Of a stretch of DNA of 6,594 nucleotides, positions 6,563 through 6,594 are shown one piece after another. The stretch covers positions 1 to 6,594 of the forward strand of contig SKLG01000181.1 in the NCBI GenBank assembly GCA_007123335.1, given 5' to 3'. The notes beneath the pieces are model-generated. The model was not told the DNA's origin and ran no database searches. It saw only the letters and a list, made by a program, of their open reading frames with translations. Within the stretch, counting starts at the first letter, position 1, and the number at the start of each line of letters is the position of its first letter. The position numbers were made by a program, and so were the translations under genes. The stretch comes from Anaerolineae bacterium. Its GTDB lineage: Bacteria > Chloroflexota > Anaerolineae > UBA1429.

Positions 6563-6594
6563 ACTCGATGTGTGTGAAAGCGATCGCCGATGCA

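Noticed and set aside
6580..6587. GCGATCGC palindrome, identical to the cyanobacterial HIP1 octamer
   Set aside because: A single copy in a 6.6-kb GC-rich window is not evidence of HIP1 enrichment or of a cyanobacterial origin.

Overview
The window is GC-rich bacterial DNA, densely coded on the plus strand. It holds a run of hydrolase genes followed by a transposon insertion. The protein types (cytosolic alkaline-phosphatase-superfamily enzymes, a DUF3604-like C-terminus, an SMP-30 lactonase and a sulfatase) and the high GC suggest an environmental heterotroph. A Chloroflexota lineage such as Anaerolineae or Caldilineae is my guess from family resemblance only; there is no rRNA or marker gene to support it.

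Layout: positions 3-734 are the 3' end of a gene resembling the C-terminal part of DUF3604 proteins. A 646-residue phosphodiesterase/phosphomutase-type enzyme of the alkaline phosphatase superfamily follows at 798-2738, with all its metal ligands. A strong GC-rich hairpin (2755-2784) separates it from an SMP-30/gluconolactonase-like gene (2804-3670). That gene is followed after 36 bp by a C-type sulfatase (3707-5191) carrying the Cys-x-Pro-x-Arg formylglycine motif. None of the three complete enzymes has a visible signal peptide, so they probably act in the cytoplasm on imported substrates. A plausible but unproven reading is a catabolic locus for sulfated or phosphorylated sugars or related esters: the sulfatase and phosphatase remove ester groups and the lactonase opens a sugar lactone.

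From about 5219 to 6437 lies a complete ISAs1-family insertion sequence with an intact DDE transposase and roughly 20-bp imperfect terminal inverted repeats. Immediately beyond its right end, on the minus strand, is the start of a second gene (6550 leftward). It has a good ribosome binding site and a clear signal peptide but is cut by the IS. The rest of that gene is not on the other side of the IS, and no target-site duplication is visible. The junction therefore looks like the product of an IS-associated deletion or rearrangement rather than a simple insertion. I see no CRISPR array, defence system, RNA gene or obviously novel multi-gene system here. The most informative feature is this disrupted junction.
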